From assembly GCA_022573655.1 (NCBI GenBank), contig JACZTO010000008.1, forward strand, positions 1 to 64,000: a DNA stretch of 64,000 nt, written 5' to 3'. Made by a program: the position numbers and the translations under genes. The notes below the pieces were generated by a model that saw only the letters and a program-made list of their open reading frames with translations, made no database searches and was not told the origin of the DNA. Source of the DNA: Pseudomonadota bacterium (GTDB taxonomy: Bacteria; Pseudomonadota; Gammaproteobacteria; Steroidobacterales; Woeseiaceae). This document shows positions 19,496-28,811 of the stretch, piece after piece (positions within the stretch are counted from its first letter, which is position 1; each line of letters opens with the position of its first letter).

Positions 19496-20580
19496 GCACG
19501 CGGCCAATTCTTGTGATGGCGGGTGGTACGGGTGGACACGTCTTTCCTGCGCTCGCTGTTGCGCGCGCTTTGCAGGCAAACTCGCGTGAAATCGTCTGGC
19601 TTGGAACACGTAACGGCCTTGAGTCACGTGTTGTGCCGAATGCGGGCATCGACATTGAGTGGATCAGTGTGCGCGGACTGCGGCAAAAGGGTTTGCTGGC
19701 GCTGATAATTTCACCGTTACAAATGGGCTGGGCATTGTTGCAGTCTCTCAGCATTATTTTACGTCGGCGCCCGGCAGCGGTGCTCGGCATGGGTGGATTC
19801 GTGAGTGGGCCGGGCGGCGTCGCCGCCTGGCTGACACGCCGTCCGCTCGTGATTCATGAGCAGAACGCCGCTGCAGGTCTGACCAACCGTCTTCTGGCGC
19901 GTCTTGCCCGGGTTGTGCTGCAAGCCTTCCCGGGCAGTTTTGACGCGGCTGTAGGCGCCGAAACCGTTGGCAACCCCGTTCGCGAAGATATCGCGGCGAT
20001 TCCCGAGCCAGCGGGCCGCTACAACGCCAGGCAAGGGCGATTGCGGTTGCTCGTGCTCGGTGGCAGCCAGGGTGCGCTCGCATTGAACCAGACCGTACCC
20101 GCAGCCTTGGCGCTGTTGCACGACGATGTCCGACCGACTGTCTTGCATCAATGCGGAGAACGCACATTGGATGTTGCGCGGGCCGCTTACTCGAAGCACA
20201 ACGTTGCAGTAGAACTGCAGTCATTCATCGAAAATATGGCAGAAGTGTACGCGTGGGCTGATCTTGTAGTTTGTCGTGCAGGCGCCCTGACGGTGGCGGA
20301 ACTCTGCGCGGCTGGCGTCCCGGCGTTGTTTGTACCTTACCCGTCCGCCGTTGATGACCACCAGACCGCAAATGCCACGCCCATGGCCGGCGCGGGCGCT
20401 GCAGCAATTATCCAGGAAAGCGATTTAACCGCGGACCGGCTTGCGGCTGTGTTGCACGAATGGCTGCAGTCGCGGGAGGATCTGATGCAACGCGCCATAA
20501 CGGCACGTTCACTTGCCAGACCGAACGCCCTGCAACGAATTACTGAGCTCTGTCTCAAGCAAGCGGAGGCGGCATCATGA
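19492..20580 (+). CDS. murG: Lipid II synthase (UDP-GlcNAc transferase)
   Basis: MurG adds GlcNAc to lipid I on the cytoplasmic membrane face. The 362-residue GT-B protein has the first glycine-rich loop [16 protein letters not shown], then [11 protein letters not shown] and [15 protein letters not shown]. The second loop is [13 protein letters not shown], and the donor-binding region is [37 protein letters not shown]. It overlaps ftsW and murC by 4 nt. Confidence 0.97.
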   Translation: MSTRPILVMAGGTGGHVFPALAVARALQANSREIVWLGTRNGLESRVVPNAGIDIEWISVRGLRQKGLLALIISPLQMGWALLQSLSIILRRRPAAVLGMGGFVSGPGGVAAWLTRRPLVIHEQNAAAGLTNRLLARLARVVLQAFPGSFDAAVGAETVGNPVREDIAAIPEPAGRYNARQGRLRLLVLGGSQGALALNQTVPAALALLHDDVRPTVLHQCGERTLDVARAAYSKHNVAVELQSFIENMAEVYAWADLVVCRAGALTVAELCAAGVPALFVPYPSAVDDHQTANATPMAGAGAAAIIQESDLTADRLAAVLHEWLQSREDLMQRAITARSLARPNALQRITELCLKQAEAAS

Positions 20581-22013
20581 TAAAGCGCATGCGCCGAATT
20601 CATTGCGTGCATTTCGTTGGCATTGGCGGCTCTGGTATGTCAGGCATTGCCGAGGTGATGTTGAGCCTTGGCTACGCCGTACAGGGTTCGGATTTGCAAG
20701 CCAGCAAACAAACACGACGTCTCGAAAAACAAGGCGCCACCATCTTCATCGGCCACGCTGCCGAAAATATTCGGGATGCTGATGCGGTTGTCGTATCCAG
20801 CGCGGTCGATGAAACCAATCCTGAAGTGTCCTCTGCCAGGGAACAACTGATGCCTGTTGTCAGTCGTGCTGAGATGCTTGCCGAACTCATGCGCTTCCGC
20901 TACTCAATAGCGGTGGCGGGTACCCATGGCAAGACGACCACTACCAGCTTTATTGCCAGCATACTTGCAGAGGGCGGTCTCGACCCGACCTTCGTAATCG
21001 GGGGACGACTGAAGTCCGCCGACGCCAATGCACGCCTGGGGCAGGGTGACTACCTGGTAGCCGAAGCAGACGAGAGTGACGCGTCCTTCGTGCATCTGAA
21101 ACCGATGCTCGCAGTCGTTACGAATATCGATGCCGATCACATGTCGACTTATGACGGCGACATCGAAAAACTAAAGAGTAGTTTCATCGAGTTCTTGCAC
21201 AACCTGCCATTTTACGGGCTTGCTGTTGTCTGCACCGATGACCCGGGTGTCAACGACGTGTTGGGCGACATAGGCAGGTCAATCACGACATACGGCACTA
21301 ACGATGAAGCGGATATTCGGGCGATCAATGTCCAGTTCAAGGAAGGAACGTCGACGTTCGATGTGGTACGGCGTGGGGACACCGGAACGGTGTCCCCACT
21401 CATGCACGTAACTCTGCCGTTGCCAGGCATGCACAACGTACGTAACGCGCTTGCAGCAATCGCCGTCGCCGATGAGTTACAGATTGCCGATAAGGCCGTA
21501 GAAAATGCACTCGAGAGATTCGAAGGAATTGACCGGCGCTTTCAGAACCTCGGCGAGATCAAAACGACTGCTGGCACGATCATGCTTGTCGACGACTACG
21601 GGCATCACCCGACCGAGATTGCAGCGACCCTGTTGGCGGCGAGGTCCGGCTGGCCGGAGCGTCGCATAGTCCTTGTATTCCAGCCGCATCGTTACTCGCG
21701 TACGCGCGATCTGATGGATGACTTTGCCAGTGTGCTTTCAGATGCGGACGTGTTGGTCTTGCTCGATGTTTATGCGGCGGGAGAGGAACCGCTGGCCGGT
21801 GCTGACGGCCGGGCTATGGCACGCGCGGTGCGCTCCCGCGGTTCCGTAGAGCCCGTATTCGTGGAGTCACTACAGGAACTACCGCCGGTACTCGGAGATC
21901 TGCTTGCAGATGGCGACCTCCTACTGACAATGGGTGCCGGTGACATCGGTGCCTACGCCGCCGGCCTGCCCGAACTGCTGCGCAGCGCACCGTCATTGAA
22001 GGTGCACTCATGA
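20577..22013 (+). CDS. murC: UDP-MurNAc:L-alanine ligase
   Basis: MurC adds L-Ala to UDP-MurNAc, starting the stem peptide. The 478-residue protein has the N-terminal [18 protein letters not shown] loop, the ATP site [38 protein letters not shown] and the C-terminal [15 protein letters not shown] and FQPHRYSRT. All catalytic regions are intact. It overlaps murG and murB by 4 nt. Confidence 0.97.
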   Translation: MIKRMRRIHCVHFVGIGGSGMSGIAEVMLSLGYAVQGSDLQASKQTRRLEKQGATIFIGHAAENIRDADAVVVSSAVDETNPEVSSAREQLMPVVSRAEMLAELMRFRYSIAVAGTHGKTTTTSFIASILAEGGLDPTFVIGGRLKSADANARLGQGDYLVAEADESDASFVHLKPMLAVVTNIDADHMSTYDGDIEKLKSSFIEFLHNLPFYGLAVVCTDDPGVNDVLGDIGRSITTYGTNDEADIRAINVQFKEGTSTFDVVRRGDTGTVSPLMHVTLPLPGMHNVRNALAAIAVADELQIADKAVENALERFEGIDRRFQNLGEIKTTAGTIMLVDDYGHHPTEIAATLLAARSGWPERRIVLVFQPHRYSRTRDLMDDFASVLSDADVLVLLDVYAAGEEPLAGADGRAMARAVRSRGSVEPVFVESLQELPPVLGDLLADGDLLLTMGAGDIGAYAAGLPELLRSAPSLKVHS

Positions 22014-22909
22014 TGGCAGCTGCAAGAGACATCACTGCGCAGGGCGAGATTCGCTACGACGAACCGATGAGTCGGCATACGTCCTGGCGAGCGGGCGGCC
22101 CCGCCGAAGTATTTTTCGTGCCCGCGAGCGTCGAGGATCTCGCGGAGTTCCTGGCGGCGCTTGAAGCAGATACACCAATATTCTGGCATGGCGTTGGCAG
22201 CAACTTGCTGGTGCGCGACGGTGGTATCTCTGGCGTCGTGATCTCGGCAACGAAAATGCTGCGACAACTTGACCGCATCGATCATTACCTGGTCCGTGCC
22301 GGTGCCGGCGTACCATGCACACAACTCGCTCGCCAATGCATACGCTGGAAGCTGGGTCCGTCAGAATTTTTTGCAGGTATTCCTGGCACCGTCGGTGGCG
22401 CGCTGGCGATGAACGCAGGTGCACACGGCGGCGAAACCTGGGAGCGGGTCGAATCGGTGCGCAGCATAGATCGCAATGGCGAAATTCACGAGCGTGCCCC
22501 CGGCGAATACACCATTGGCTATCGTAGTGTCACTGGGCCCGCAAGCGAGTGGTTCCTCGAAGCGACATTTCGATTTGATCCCGATGCTGTGCCGAGCATG
22601 GAAACGATGAAGGGCATGGTCGAGCGCCGTAAAGCCTCGCAGCCATTGGGCTTGCCAAGCTGCGGCTCTGTGTTCCGCAATCCGCCCGGTGACCATGCGG
22701 CGCGGCTCATTGAAGGGGCTGGTCTGAAAGGGTATCGCATCGGTGGTGCCGAGGTTTCGGAGAAACACGCCAACTTCATCATCAATCGTGAAAATGCGTC
22801 CGCAACGGATATTGAAGAGTTGATCGAATATGTGCGCCAGACTGTGCTGGAGGATTTTGGCGTCAGCCTCAAGTACGAAGTGCGAATTGTTGGGGAGCTG
22901 CAGTCGTGA
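22010..22909 (+). CDS. murB: UDP-N-acetylenolpyruvoylglucosamine reductase (type II)
   Basis: MurB is the FAD- and NADPH-dependent enzyme that reduces UDP-GlcNAc-enolpyruvate to UDP-MurNAc. The 299-residue protein has the FAD-domain motif [35 protein letters not shown], the catalytic region [10 protein letters not shown] (its Ser after Gly is the expected proton donor) and the C-terminal [11 protein letters not shown]. It is shorter than the 342-residue E. coli enzyme and lacks the extra loop, so it belongs to the type II form. It overlaps murC and ddlB by 4 nt. Confidence 0.96.
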   Translation: MMAAARDITAQGEIRYDEPMSRHTSWRAGGPAEVFFVPASVEDLAEFLAALEADTPIFWHGVGSNLLVRDGGISGVVISATKMLRQLDRIDHYLVRAGAGVPCTQLARQCIRWKLGPSEFFAGIPGTVGGALAMNAGAHGGETWERVESVRSIDRNGEIHERAPGEYTIGYRSVTGPASEWFLEATFRFDPDAVPSMETMKGMVERRKASQPLGLPSCGSVFRNPPGDHAARLIEGAGLKGYRIGGAEVSEKHANFIINRENASATDIEELIEYVRQTVLEDFGVSLKYEVRIVGELQS

Positions 22910-23874
22910 AGATATCGTCTGCAAACGAATTTGGTCGCGTTGCCGTGATGTTCGGCGGCGATTCAAGCGAGCGTGAGGTTTCGCTGGATACGGGCGCTGC
23001 TGTTCTCAGCGCGCTGCAATCCAAAGGTGTTGATGCGCATGCCTGGGACCCGGCCGATAAATCTTTGGCTGAGTTTGCGGCTGCGGGATTTGATCGCGTC
23101 TGGATCGCCCTGCACGGACCGGGTGGTGAGGACGGTGCGATACAGGGTGCTTTGCAATGGCTGAATATGCCGTACACCGGAAGCGGCGTTATGGCTTCGG
23201 CGCTTGCCATGGACAAAGTACGCAGCAAACATCTCTTTTGTGCTGCCGGAATTCCGACGCCGGATTTTGCCACGGTGCAATCCAGGGCAGACGCATCCGC
23301 CGCTGCAGAGCAGTTTGGATATCCGCTCGTAGCCAAACCGTCAGGACAGGGATCGAGCGTCGGTCTGTCGAAGATTTTCGAACCCGCACAGCTGCATGAC
23401 GCGGTAGACATCGCGCTGCAGTACGGCGATACGGCATTGGTGGAACGATGCATCGAGGGTGATGAATACACGGTGGCCGTCTTGCGCGGCAGGGCCTTGC
23501 CGAGCATTCGCATTGTTACCCCGCGCGTTTTCTATGACTACCGCGCAAAGTACAAGTCTGAACGGACTGAGTATATCTGCAAGGGCACGGCGAGCGATGC
23601 AGAAGAACAACGCTACGCAGATCTTGCCGTCGCCGCATTCGCAGAACTCGGTTGCACCGGTTGGGGCCGCGTTGACTTGATGACGGGTGCTGATGGTCAG
23701 CCGCTAGTTCTGGAGGTTAATACGGTGCCGGGAATGACTAGCCACAGTCTTGTGCCAATGGCAGCACTCGCCGAGGGCATCGATTTTGAGGAATTGTGCT
23801 GGCTCATCCTCGAAACCAGCTTTGCTCGCAACGCAGTACCAGCCGATATGGAGGTGGCAGCTCATGGCTCATAA
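22906..23874 (+). CDS. ddlB: D-alanine--D-alanine ligase
   Basis: Makes the D-Ala-D-Ala dipeptide used by MurF. The 322-residue ATP-grasp protein has VAVMFGGDSSEREVSLDTG, HGPGGEDGAIQGALQWLNMPYTGSGV, PLVAKPSGQGSSVGLSKI, GRALPSIRIV and VLEVNTVPGMTSHSLVPMAA. These are the DdlB signatures and include the Ser residues of the serine loop. GTG start, overlapping murB by 4 nt (GTGA). The end overlaps ftsQ by 11 nt. Confidence 0.96.
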   Translation: MKISSANEFGRVAVMFGGDSSEREVSLDTGAAVLSALQSKGVDAHAWDPADKSLAEFAAAGFDRVWIALHGPGGEDGAIQGALQWLNMPYTGSGVMASALAMDKVRSKHLFCAAGIPTPDFATVQSRADASAAAEQFGYPLVAKPSGQGSSVGLSKIFEPAQLHDAVDIALQYGDTALVERCIEGDEYTVAVLRGRALPSIRIVTPRVFYDYRAKYKSERTEYICKGTASDAEEQRYADLAVAAFAELGCTGWGRVDLMTGADGQPLVLEVNTVPGMTSHSLVPMAALAEGIDFEELCWLILETSFARNAVPADMEVAAHGS

Positions 23875-24676
23875 GCAGGCCCGCCGCCGCAAGCAGAAAG
23901 TAGTAGAGCGCGTAACACTACCCAGGATCCGTATCGGCCGTGTCATTGCGCCGCTCGTCGCGATCGGCATTGTCTTCGCAACCTATCAACTGAGCATGAC
24001 CATGCTGGATCGCCGCATTTCGTCAATAGCGATCAGCGGACCCTTTCAGCGCGTGACCGCCTTGCAGATTGAGGCGGCGATCAGCGACGAAATCGACGTG
24101 GGATTTGTTGCTGTGGACCTGGATCGCATACGGGAACGCATCGTCGCATTGCCGTGGATAGACCAGGCAAGGGTTGCTCGTCGCTGGCCTGATAGGATTT
24201 CAATCGTGGTTACCGAGCAAGTGCCGGCCGCGATCTGGGGTGAGCGTGGCTTGTTAAATACACGCGGTGAATTATTCGTTACACAACTGCGCCATGTGCC
24301 GGCAGAATTGCCGCGCCTAAGTGGCCCGGACGCTCGTTCCGCGGAAGTTGCGGCACGTTACCTGAGTGTCCGCGAACAGCTTATTCCGCTAGGCCTGGAT
24401 CTACGTCGTGTAAATCTGGATGTGCGCGGTTCCTGGAAAATGACTTTGCACAACGGCATTGAAGTGCGCCTGGGCCGCCGTGATGTCGACGCCCGCACGG
24501 ACCTGTTCCTTGACGTTGTCGCGGACATCATCACCAGCCGGCCTGCTGACATTCAGTATGTCGACATGCGTTACGGAAATGGTTTCACGATTGGCTGGAA
24601 GGGCGGAGTGCAGGCCCCAACTGCTTATCCGCAGCCGGCCGACCGGGAAATGGTTGCTGCCAGAGGAATGGAGTGA
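23864..24676 (+). CDS. ftsQ: Cell division protein FtsQ
   Basis: FtsQ is the bitopic divisome protein that recruits FtsL/FtsB. The track begins at 23750 inside ddlB; the ATG at 23864 is chosen because GGAGGT sits 8 bp before it and it gives a normal 270-residue protein. It has a basic cytoplasmic tail (MAHKQARRRKQKVVERV), a transmembrane helix at about 28-45, and a POTRA domain (ISSIAISGPFQRVTALQIEAAIS...IDQARVARRWPDRISIVVTEQ) followed by the beta domain. ftsA starts on the base after its stop. Confidence 0.95.
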   Translation: MAHKQARRRKQKVVERVTLPRIRIGRVIAPLVAIGIVFATYQLSMTMLDRRISSIAISGPFQRVTALQIEAAISDEIDVGFVAVDLDRIRERIVALPWIDQARVARRWPDRISIVVTEQVPAAIWGERGLLNTRGELFVTQLRHVPAELPRLSGPDARSAEVAARYLSVREQLIPLGLDLRRVNLDVRGSWKMTLHNGIEVRLGRRDVDARTDLFLDVVADIITSRPADIQYVDMRYGNGFTIGWKGGVQAPTAYPQPADREMVAARGME

Positions 24677-25915
24677 ATGTCCAAACAACCAGACAATAAG
24701 CTGATTGTCGGCCTCGACATAGGTACGTCGAAGGTCGTGGCTATCGTCGGTGAAATTAATGAAGATAACGGCATTGAAGTGATTGGCATCGGTACGCACC
24801 CGTCTCGGGGTCTGAAGAAGGGCGTTGTTGTCAATATCGAGTCGACCGTGTACTCGATTCAGCGCGCCATCGAAGAGGCCGAACTAATGGCCGGCTGCGA
24901 TATTCACTCGGTGTATACGGGCATTGCCGGCAGTCATATTCGGAGTCTGAATTCGCACGGCATTGTTGCTATTCGCGATACCGAAGTGAGCTCCGGGGAT
25001 GTCGATCGCGTCATTGATGCCGCTCGCGCCGTAGCCATACCGGCCGATCAGAAGATTCTGCACATATTGCCGCAGGAATTCATAATCGATAACCAGGGTG
25101 GCATCCGCGAGCCCATTGGCATGTCTGGTGTGCGCCTCGAAGCGAAAGTCCACATAGTGACCGGAGCTGAAAGTGCGACACAAAACATTGTCAAATGTGT
25201 ACAACGCTGCGGTCTTGAAGTCGAAGACGTTGTGTTGGAGCAATTGGCATCTAGCTATTCGGTGCTTACGGACGACGAAAGAGAACTCGGATCGTGCATC
25301 GTCGACATCGGTGGCGGCACAACAGATATTGCCGTCTTCCTCGGTGGTGCGATTCAGCATACCGCAGTCATTCCAATCGCCGGTGATCAGGTAACAAACG
25401 ATATCGCCGTATCGATGCGCACGCCGACGCAGTACGCAGAAGAGATCAAGATCAAATACGCGTGCGCCCTGTCGCAGTTGGCCAACCCGGATGAAACCAT
25501 TGAAGTTCCGAGCGTCGGCGATCGGCCGCCGCGCAGACTGGCACGACAAACGCTCGCGGAAATTGTTGAGCCGCGTTACGAGGAATTGTTCGGCCTGGTG
25601 CGTGATGAACTGCGGCGCAGCGGATTCGAAGAGCTAATCGCAGCGGGCGTGGTCATCACGGGTGGCAGTTCCAAGATGGAGGGTGCAGTGGAACTGGCTG
25701 AGGAAGTATTCCATATGCCAGTACGACTTGGTGCGCCTCAATACGTGGAAGGATTAATGGATGTTATTCGCAACCCGATTCATGCCACGGGTGCCGGGTT
25801 GTTGTTGTACGGCTATGAAAATATCTCCCGTCGCGATCGGCGCGGTGCGCCGATCGGCGGCAATATTGGCGAGATGTGGTGGGGTGTGAAGAAGTGGTTT
25901 CAGGGACATTTTTGA
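24677..25915 (+). CDS. ftsA: Cell division protein FtsA
   Basis: FtsA is an actin-fold ATPase that tethers FtsZ to the membrane. The 412-residue protein has phosphate-1 motif VGLDIGTSKVVAIVGE, the SHS2-type 1C subdomain, phosphate-2 CIVDIGGGTTDIAVF, and the adenosine motif GVVITGGSSKMEGA. The amphipathic membrane-targeting C-terminus GEMWWGVKKWFQGHF is present. It follows ftsQ with no gap and precedes ftsZ by 26 nt. Confidence 0.97.
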   Translation: MSKQPDNKLIVGLDIGTSKVVAIVGEINEDNGIEVIGIGTHPSRGLKKGVVVNIESTVYSIQRAIEEAELMAGCDIHSVYTGIAGSHIRSLNSHGIVAIRDTEVSSGDVDRVIDAARAVAIPADQKILHILPQEFIIDNQGGIREPIGMSGVRLEAKVHIVTGAESATQNIVKCVQRCGLEVEDVVLEQLASSYSVLTDDERELGSCIVDIGGGTTDIAVFLGGAIQHTAVIPIAGDQVTNDIAVSMRTPTQYAEEIKIKYACALSQLANPDETIEVPSVGDRPPRRLARQTLAEIVEPRYEELFGLVRDELRRSGFEELIAAGVVITGGSSKMEGAVELAEEVFHMPVRLGAPQYVEGLMDVIRNPIHATGAGLLLYGYENISRRDRRGAPIGGNIGEMWWGVKKWFQGHF

Positions 25916-25941
25916 AAGTTTAAAAAGCGGAGGAAGACTCA

Positions 25942-27084
25942 ATGTTTGAATTAATGGATGCGCACAGTCAAAGCGCTGTTATCAAAGTCATCGGTGTCGG
26001 TGGTGGCGGTGGCAACGCGGTCGCTCATATGGTCGAAACCGGGATAGACGGTGTCGATTTCATATGTGCGAATACGGACTCGCAAGCGCTGAAGGGATCA
26101 CGCGTGCGAACATCGTTGCAGATCGGCTGCAACATAACGAAAGGGCTTGGTGCGGGAGCTGATCCCGATATTGGTCGCCAGGCAGCGATGGAAGATCGCG
26201 ACCGCATACAAGAAGTGATCGAAGGTGCCGATATGCTGTTCATTACGGCCGGTATGGGCGGTGGCACCGGTACAGGCGCGACACCAATCGTTGCGCAGGT
26301 TGCCAAGGAACTTGGCATTCTCACAGTGGCAGTGGTGACCAAACCATTCGAGATGGAAGGTAGCAAGCGCATGAGAATTGCTGAGCACGGCATCGCAGAG
26401 CTGGGCAAGTTCGTCGACTCACTGATCACGATTCCAAATGAGAAGTTGCTGACTGTGCTCGGTGGTGAAACCACATTGCTGGATGCGTTTCGATCGGCGA
26501 ACCAGGTACTGCAGGGCGCGGTGCAGGGTATCGCCGAATTGATTACCCGGCCGGGACTGATCAATGTCGATTTTGCTGATGTTAGAACTGTCATGTCTGA
26601 AATGGGTATGGCGATGATGGGTTCTGGCGTCGCTTCGGGCGAAGATCGGGCACGCGAAGCCGCCGAGGCAGCCGTGTCGAGCCCGCTACTTGAAGACATC
26701 AATCTGGCAGGTGCCAACGGCATTCTCGTCAACGTGACGGCCGGCCCGGATCTGTCTATCGGTGAATTTCAGGAGGTAGGCTATACGGTCAAGGAATATG
26801 CTTCTGAAGATGCAACCTTAGTCATCGGTACTGTCATAGATCCTGATATGACAGACCAGATTCGGGTAACCGTGGTTGCGACCGGCCTGGGCCAGCACGG
26901 AGCGAATGCCGAAATTCCAATCCGCATCGTGCAGCGACCCGCAGTGCAGGCCGAGCCCAACTACCAGACGCTGGACAAGCCGACGGTGCAGCGCCAACGT
27001 GCTGTTGGCGATGGTCTTACGGGCCCCGAGCTGAAGGAAGAGTTGCTGGATATTCCGGCATTTCTGCGTCGGCAGGCTGACTGA
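25942..27084 (+). CDS. ftsZ: Cell division GTPase FtsZ
   Basis: FtsZ is the tubulin homologue that forms the division ring. The 380-residue protein has IKVIGVGGGGGNAV, the GTP-binding tubulin signature FITAGMGGGTGTGATP, and the T7 loop NVDFADVRTVM with the catalytic Asp. A short linker leads to the C-terminal peptide LDIPAFLRRQAD, which binds FtsA, ZipA and ZapD (encoded at 33-34 kb). A strong GGAGG ribosome-binding site precedes the ATG. Confidence 0.98.
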   Translation: MFELMDAHSQSAVIKVIGVGGGGGNAVAHMVETGIDGVDFICANTDSQALKGSRVRTSLQIGCNITKGLGAGADPDIGRQAAMEDRDRIQEVIEGADMLFITAGMGGGTGTGATPIVAQVAKELGILTVAVVTKPFEMEGSKRMRIAEHGIAELGKFVDSLITIPNEKLLTVLGGETTLLDAFRSANQVLQGAVQGIAELITRPGLINVDFADVRTVMSEMGMAMMGSGVASGEDRAREAAEAAVSSPLLEDINLAGANGILVNVTAGPDLSIGEFQEVGYTVKEYASEDATLVIGTVIDPDMTDQIRVTVVATGLGQHGANAEIPIRIVQRPAVQAEPNYQTLDKPTVQRQRAVGDGLTGPELKEELLDIPAFLRRQAD

Positions 27085-27138
27085 TCGCGAGGCAGTCCGA
27101 GCGCAGTTGGATTGCGCCGGACAGACAGGACCTCCGCA

Positions 27139-27168
27139 TTGCCGGCCTGGGCGCATCCAGGCCGGTAA
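27139..27168. other. Stable hairpin between ftsZ and lpxC
   Basis: CCGGCCTGG (27142-27150), loop GCGCAT, then CCAGGCCGG (27157-27165), extended by three more weak pairs. There is no following T-run, so it is not a canonical intrinsic terminator; it may slow transcription or define an mRNA end between ftsZ and lpxC. Confidence 0.6.
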
Positions 27169-27272
27169 TCTGACCGTCTCGCCACGGATTGCCTGCCAGC
27201 CACTGGTATAACAGCTTGAATTCCTGAAGAGTTTTTCGTCCGGGAGCATCTTGTGATAATCTTGCGCGCGAT

Positions 27273-28181
27273 ATGCTAAGACAGCGAACGATAAAAAGCA
27301 CAATCCGTGCCACGGGTGTTGGGCTTCACAGTGGCGAGAAGGTCTATATGACGCTTCGACCCGCGGCGGAGAATTCCGGAATTACGTTCCGTCGAGTCGA
27401 TCTCGACGTTCCGGTCGACATACCGGCGGATCCGCGACTCGTTGGTGAGACGATGTTGGGTACGACGCTTGTCAAGGACAACGTCAAAGTCGCGACTGTC
27501 GAGCATCTGCTGTCCGCGATGGCGGGTCTTGGCATCGACAATCTCAATATCGATCTGTCAGCGCCTGAAGTTCCCATCATGGATGGCAGCGCCGGGCCGT
27601 TTGTATTTCTGCTGCAGTCTGCCGGTATTGAAGAGCAAAATGCCGCGAAGAAATTTATTCGCATCAAGAAAAAAATTCGTGTTGAAGACGGCGATAAGTG
27701 GGCGGAGTTGCGGCCATTCAATGGCTTCAAGGTGGATTTTGAGTTGTACTTCAATCACCCTGTATTCAACAAGCTAAGCCAGCGTGCAATAATCGATTTT
27801 TCTTCGACGTCATACCTCAAAGAAGTCAGTCGGGCGCGCACCTTTTGTTTTCTGCGCGATGTGGAAGCATTGCGCGAGCGCAACCTCACACTCGGCGGCA
27901 GCATGGACAATGCGATCGTGCTCGACGATTACCGCATACTCAATGAAGATGGATTGCGTTACGCGAACGAGTTCGTGATTCACAAAATTCTTGACGCGAT
28001 CGGCGATGCCTACCTGCTCGGCCACAGCCTTGTCGGCGAAATTCGTGCCTATAAGTCCGGCCACGAGCTGAACAACAAGTTGCTGCGCGCAATGTTGGCC
28101 GACGAAACCGCTTGGGAAAAGGTCACGTTCAAGGACCAGCAGAAAGCTCCCATGTCCTACGCGACTCCCTCCTACGCGTAA
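27273..28181 (+). CDS. lpxC: UDP-3-O-acyl-GlcNAc deacetylase LpxC
   Basis: LpxC carries out the committed, Zn-dependent step of lipid A synthesis in the cytoplasm. The 302-residue protein starts [24 protein letters not shown]. Zn-ligand and catalytic regions are visible as [22 protein letters not shown]-like [23 protein letters not shown] and LGHSLVGEI. It lies 188 nt after ftsZ with a hairpin in the gap, the usual place at the end of the dcw cluster. It converges with dciA. Confidence 0.97.
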   Translation: MLRQRTIKSTIRATGVGLHSGEKVYMTLRPAAENSGITFRRVDLDVPVDIPADPRLVGETMLGTTLVKDNVKVATVEHLLSAMAGLGIDNLNIDLSAPEVPIMDGSAGPFVFLLQSAGIEEQNAAKKFIRIKKKIRVEDGDKWAELRPFNGFKVDFELYFNHPVFNKLSQRAIIDFSSTSYLKEVSRARTFCFLRDVEALRERNLTLGGSMDNAIVLDDYRILNEDGLRYANEFVIHKILDAIGDAYLLGHSLVGEIRAYKSGHELNNKLLRAMLADETAWEKVTFKDQQKAPMSYATPSYA

Positions 28182-28204
28182 AAAAACTCGCTCCTGCGGT
28201 GGTG

Positions 28205-28555
28205 TTAGCCTTGGCTGACGCGAATACGGCAGGTACTGGCGGCAATTCCGGCATTTCGAGCCGCTTTGAGAAGAGTCTCGGTTTCATAGCGCAGGCGGGA
28301 GGCCCAGGCTGACGATGCGCAAATAACCACCAATTCGCCATTATCCCGAATATTTGCGGCAACAATGGCAGTTTTATCGCATTCGGGCAGTGCGCCACTA
28401 AGAATCTCAGTGAGTTCACCCATGCGGCGAGCTCGCCTGATGATATTGCCTAAGTCCCCGGCTTTACTCGGATTTAGCAGATTTTCGAGCTTATCAGCTG
28501 ACATGAAAATGTGACGCAGTTGGCGTTTTTTACCTCTTTTGGGGACTCCGGTCAC
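28205..28555 (-). CDS. dciA: DciA-type replicative helicase loader (DUF721)
   Basis: 116 residues of the DUF721/DciA family, which loads the DnaB helicase in bacteria lacking the phage-derived DnaC. Visible family pattern: LRYETETLLKAARNAG preceded by a beta-rich core GELVVICASSAWASRLRYETE (the SxxWAxxLRxxxxxL motif). The location between lpxC and secA on the opposite strand is typical in Pseudomonas-like genomes. Start uncertain: GTG at 28555 or ATG at 28504; neither has a strong ribosome-binding site. It is divergent from the c-di-GMP riboswitch transcript, only 50 nt away. Confidence 0.85.
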   Translation of the reverse strand: MTGVPKRGKKRQLRHIFMSADKLENLLNPSKAGDLGNIIRRARRMGELTEILSGALPECDKTAIVAANIRDNGELVVICASSAWASRLRYETETLLKAARNAGIAASTCRIRVSQG

Positions 28556-28573
28556 CGTTCCAGGGCAGTAACC

Positions 28574-28602
28574 TTGTAATGATTTATGACATTATGCATA
28601 TT
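28574..28602 (+). promoter_or_regulatory. Candidate sigma-70 promoter for the riboswitch-M23 transcript
   Basis: TTGTAA (28574-28579), 17-bp spacer, CATATT (28597-28602), placing the transcription start at the beginning of the aptamer. Moderate match only. Confidence 0.4.
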
Positions 28603-28604
28603 GT

Positions 28605-28698
28605 CGCACACGATAAAGGCAAACCCGCCGAAAGGTGGGGTCGCAAATCCACCGGTCTAAGGGGTGATTCCTAGGACAGCGGGGCTACCGAAGTGAGC
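28605..28698 (+). promoter_or_regulatory. Cyclic di-GMP-I (GEMM-I) riboswitch aptamer
   Basis: The conserved GEMM-I parts occur in order: GGCAAACC, a GAAA-capped helix (CGCC-GAAA-GGTG), GGGTCGCAAATCC, ACCGGTCTAAGG (tetraloop-receptor region), and AGCGGGGCTACCGA, with flanking GCAC...GTGAGC able to close P1. The sequence can be laid over the V. cholerae Vc2 aptamer almost base by base. It lies 114 nt before the ATG of the M23-family gene. No U-tract terminator is seen in the expression platform, so control may be translational. Candidate platform pairing: AGCAAGT after the aptamer with ACTTGCT about 60 nt later. Confidence 0.88.
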
Positions 28699-28811
28699 AG
28701 GGACAGCAAGTTGATAAGAACGCAAAAAAGCGGACGCGGGCGTGACGCCGGCGACTTCGCGACTTGCTCATATAACAACCGATTGACGTCAATGCAGCCG
28801 AGGCGTATTTG

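Noticed and set aside
24884-25549. 221-aa minus-strand ORF
   Set aside because: Antisense shadow of ftsA.
26025-26732. 235-aa minus-strand ORF
   Set aside because: Antisense shadow of ftsZ, Ser/Pro/Ile-rich, no independent support.
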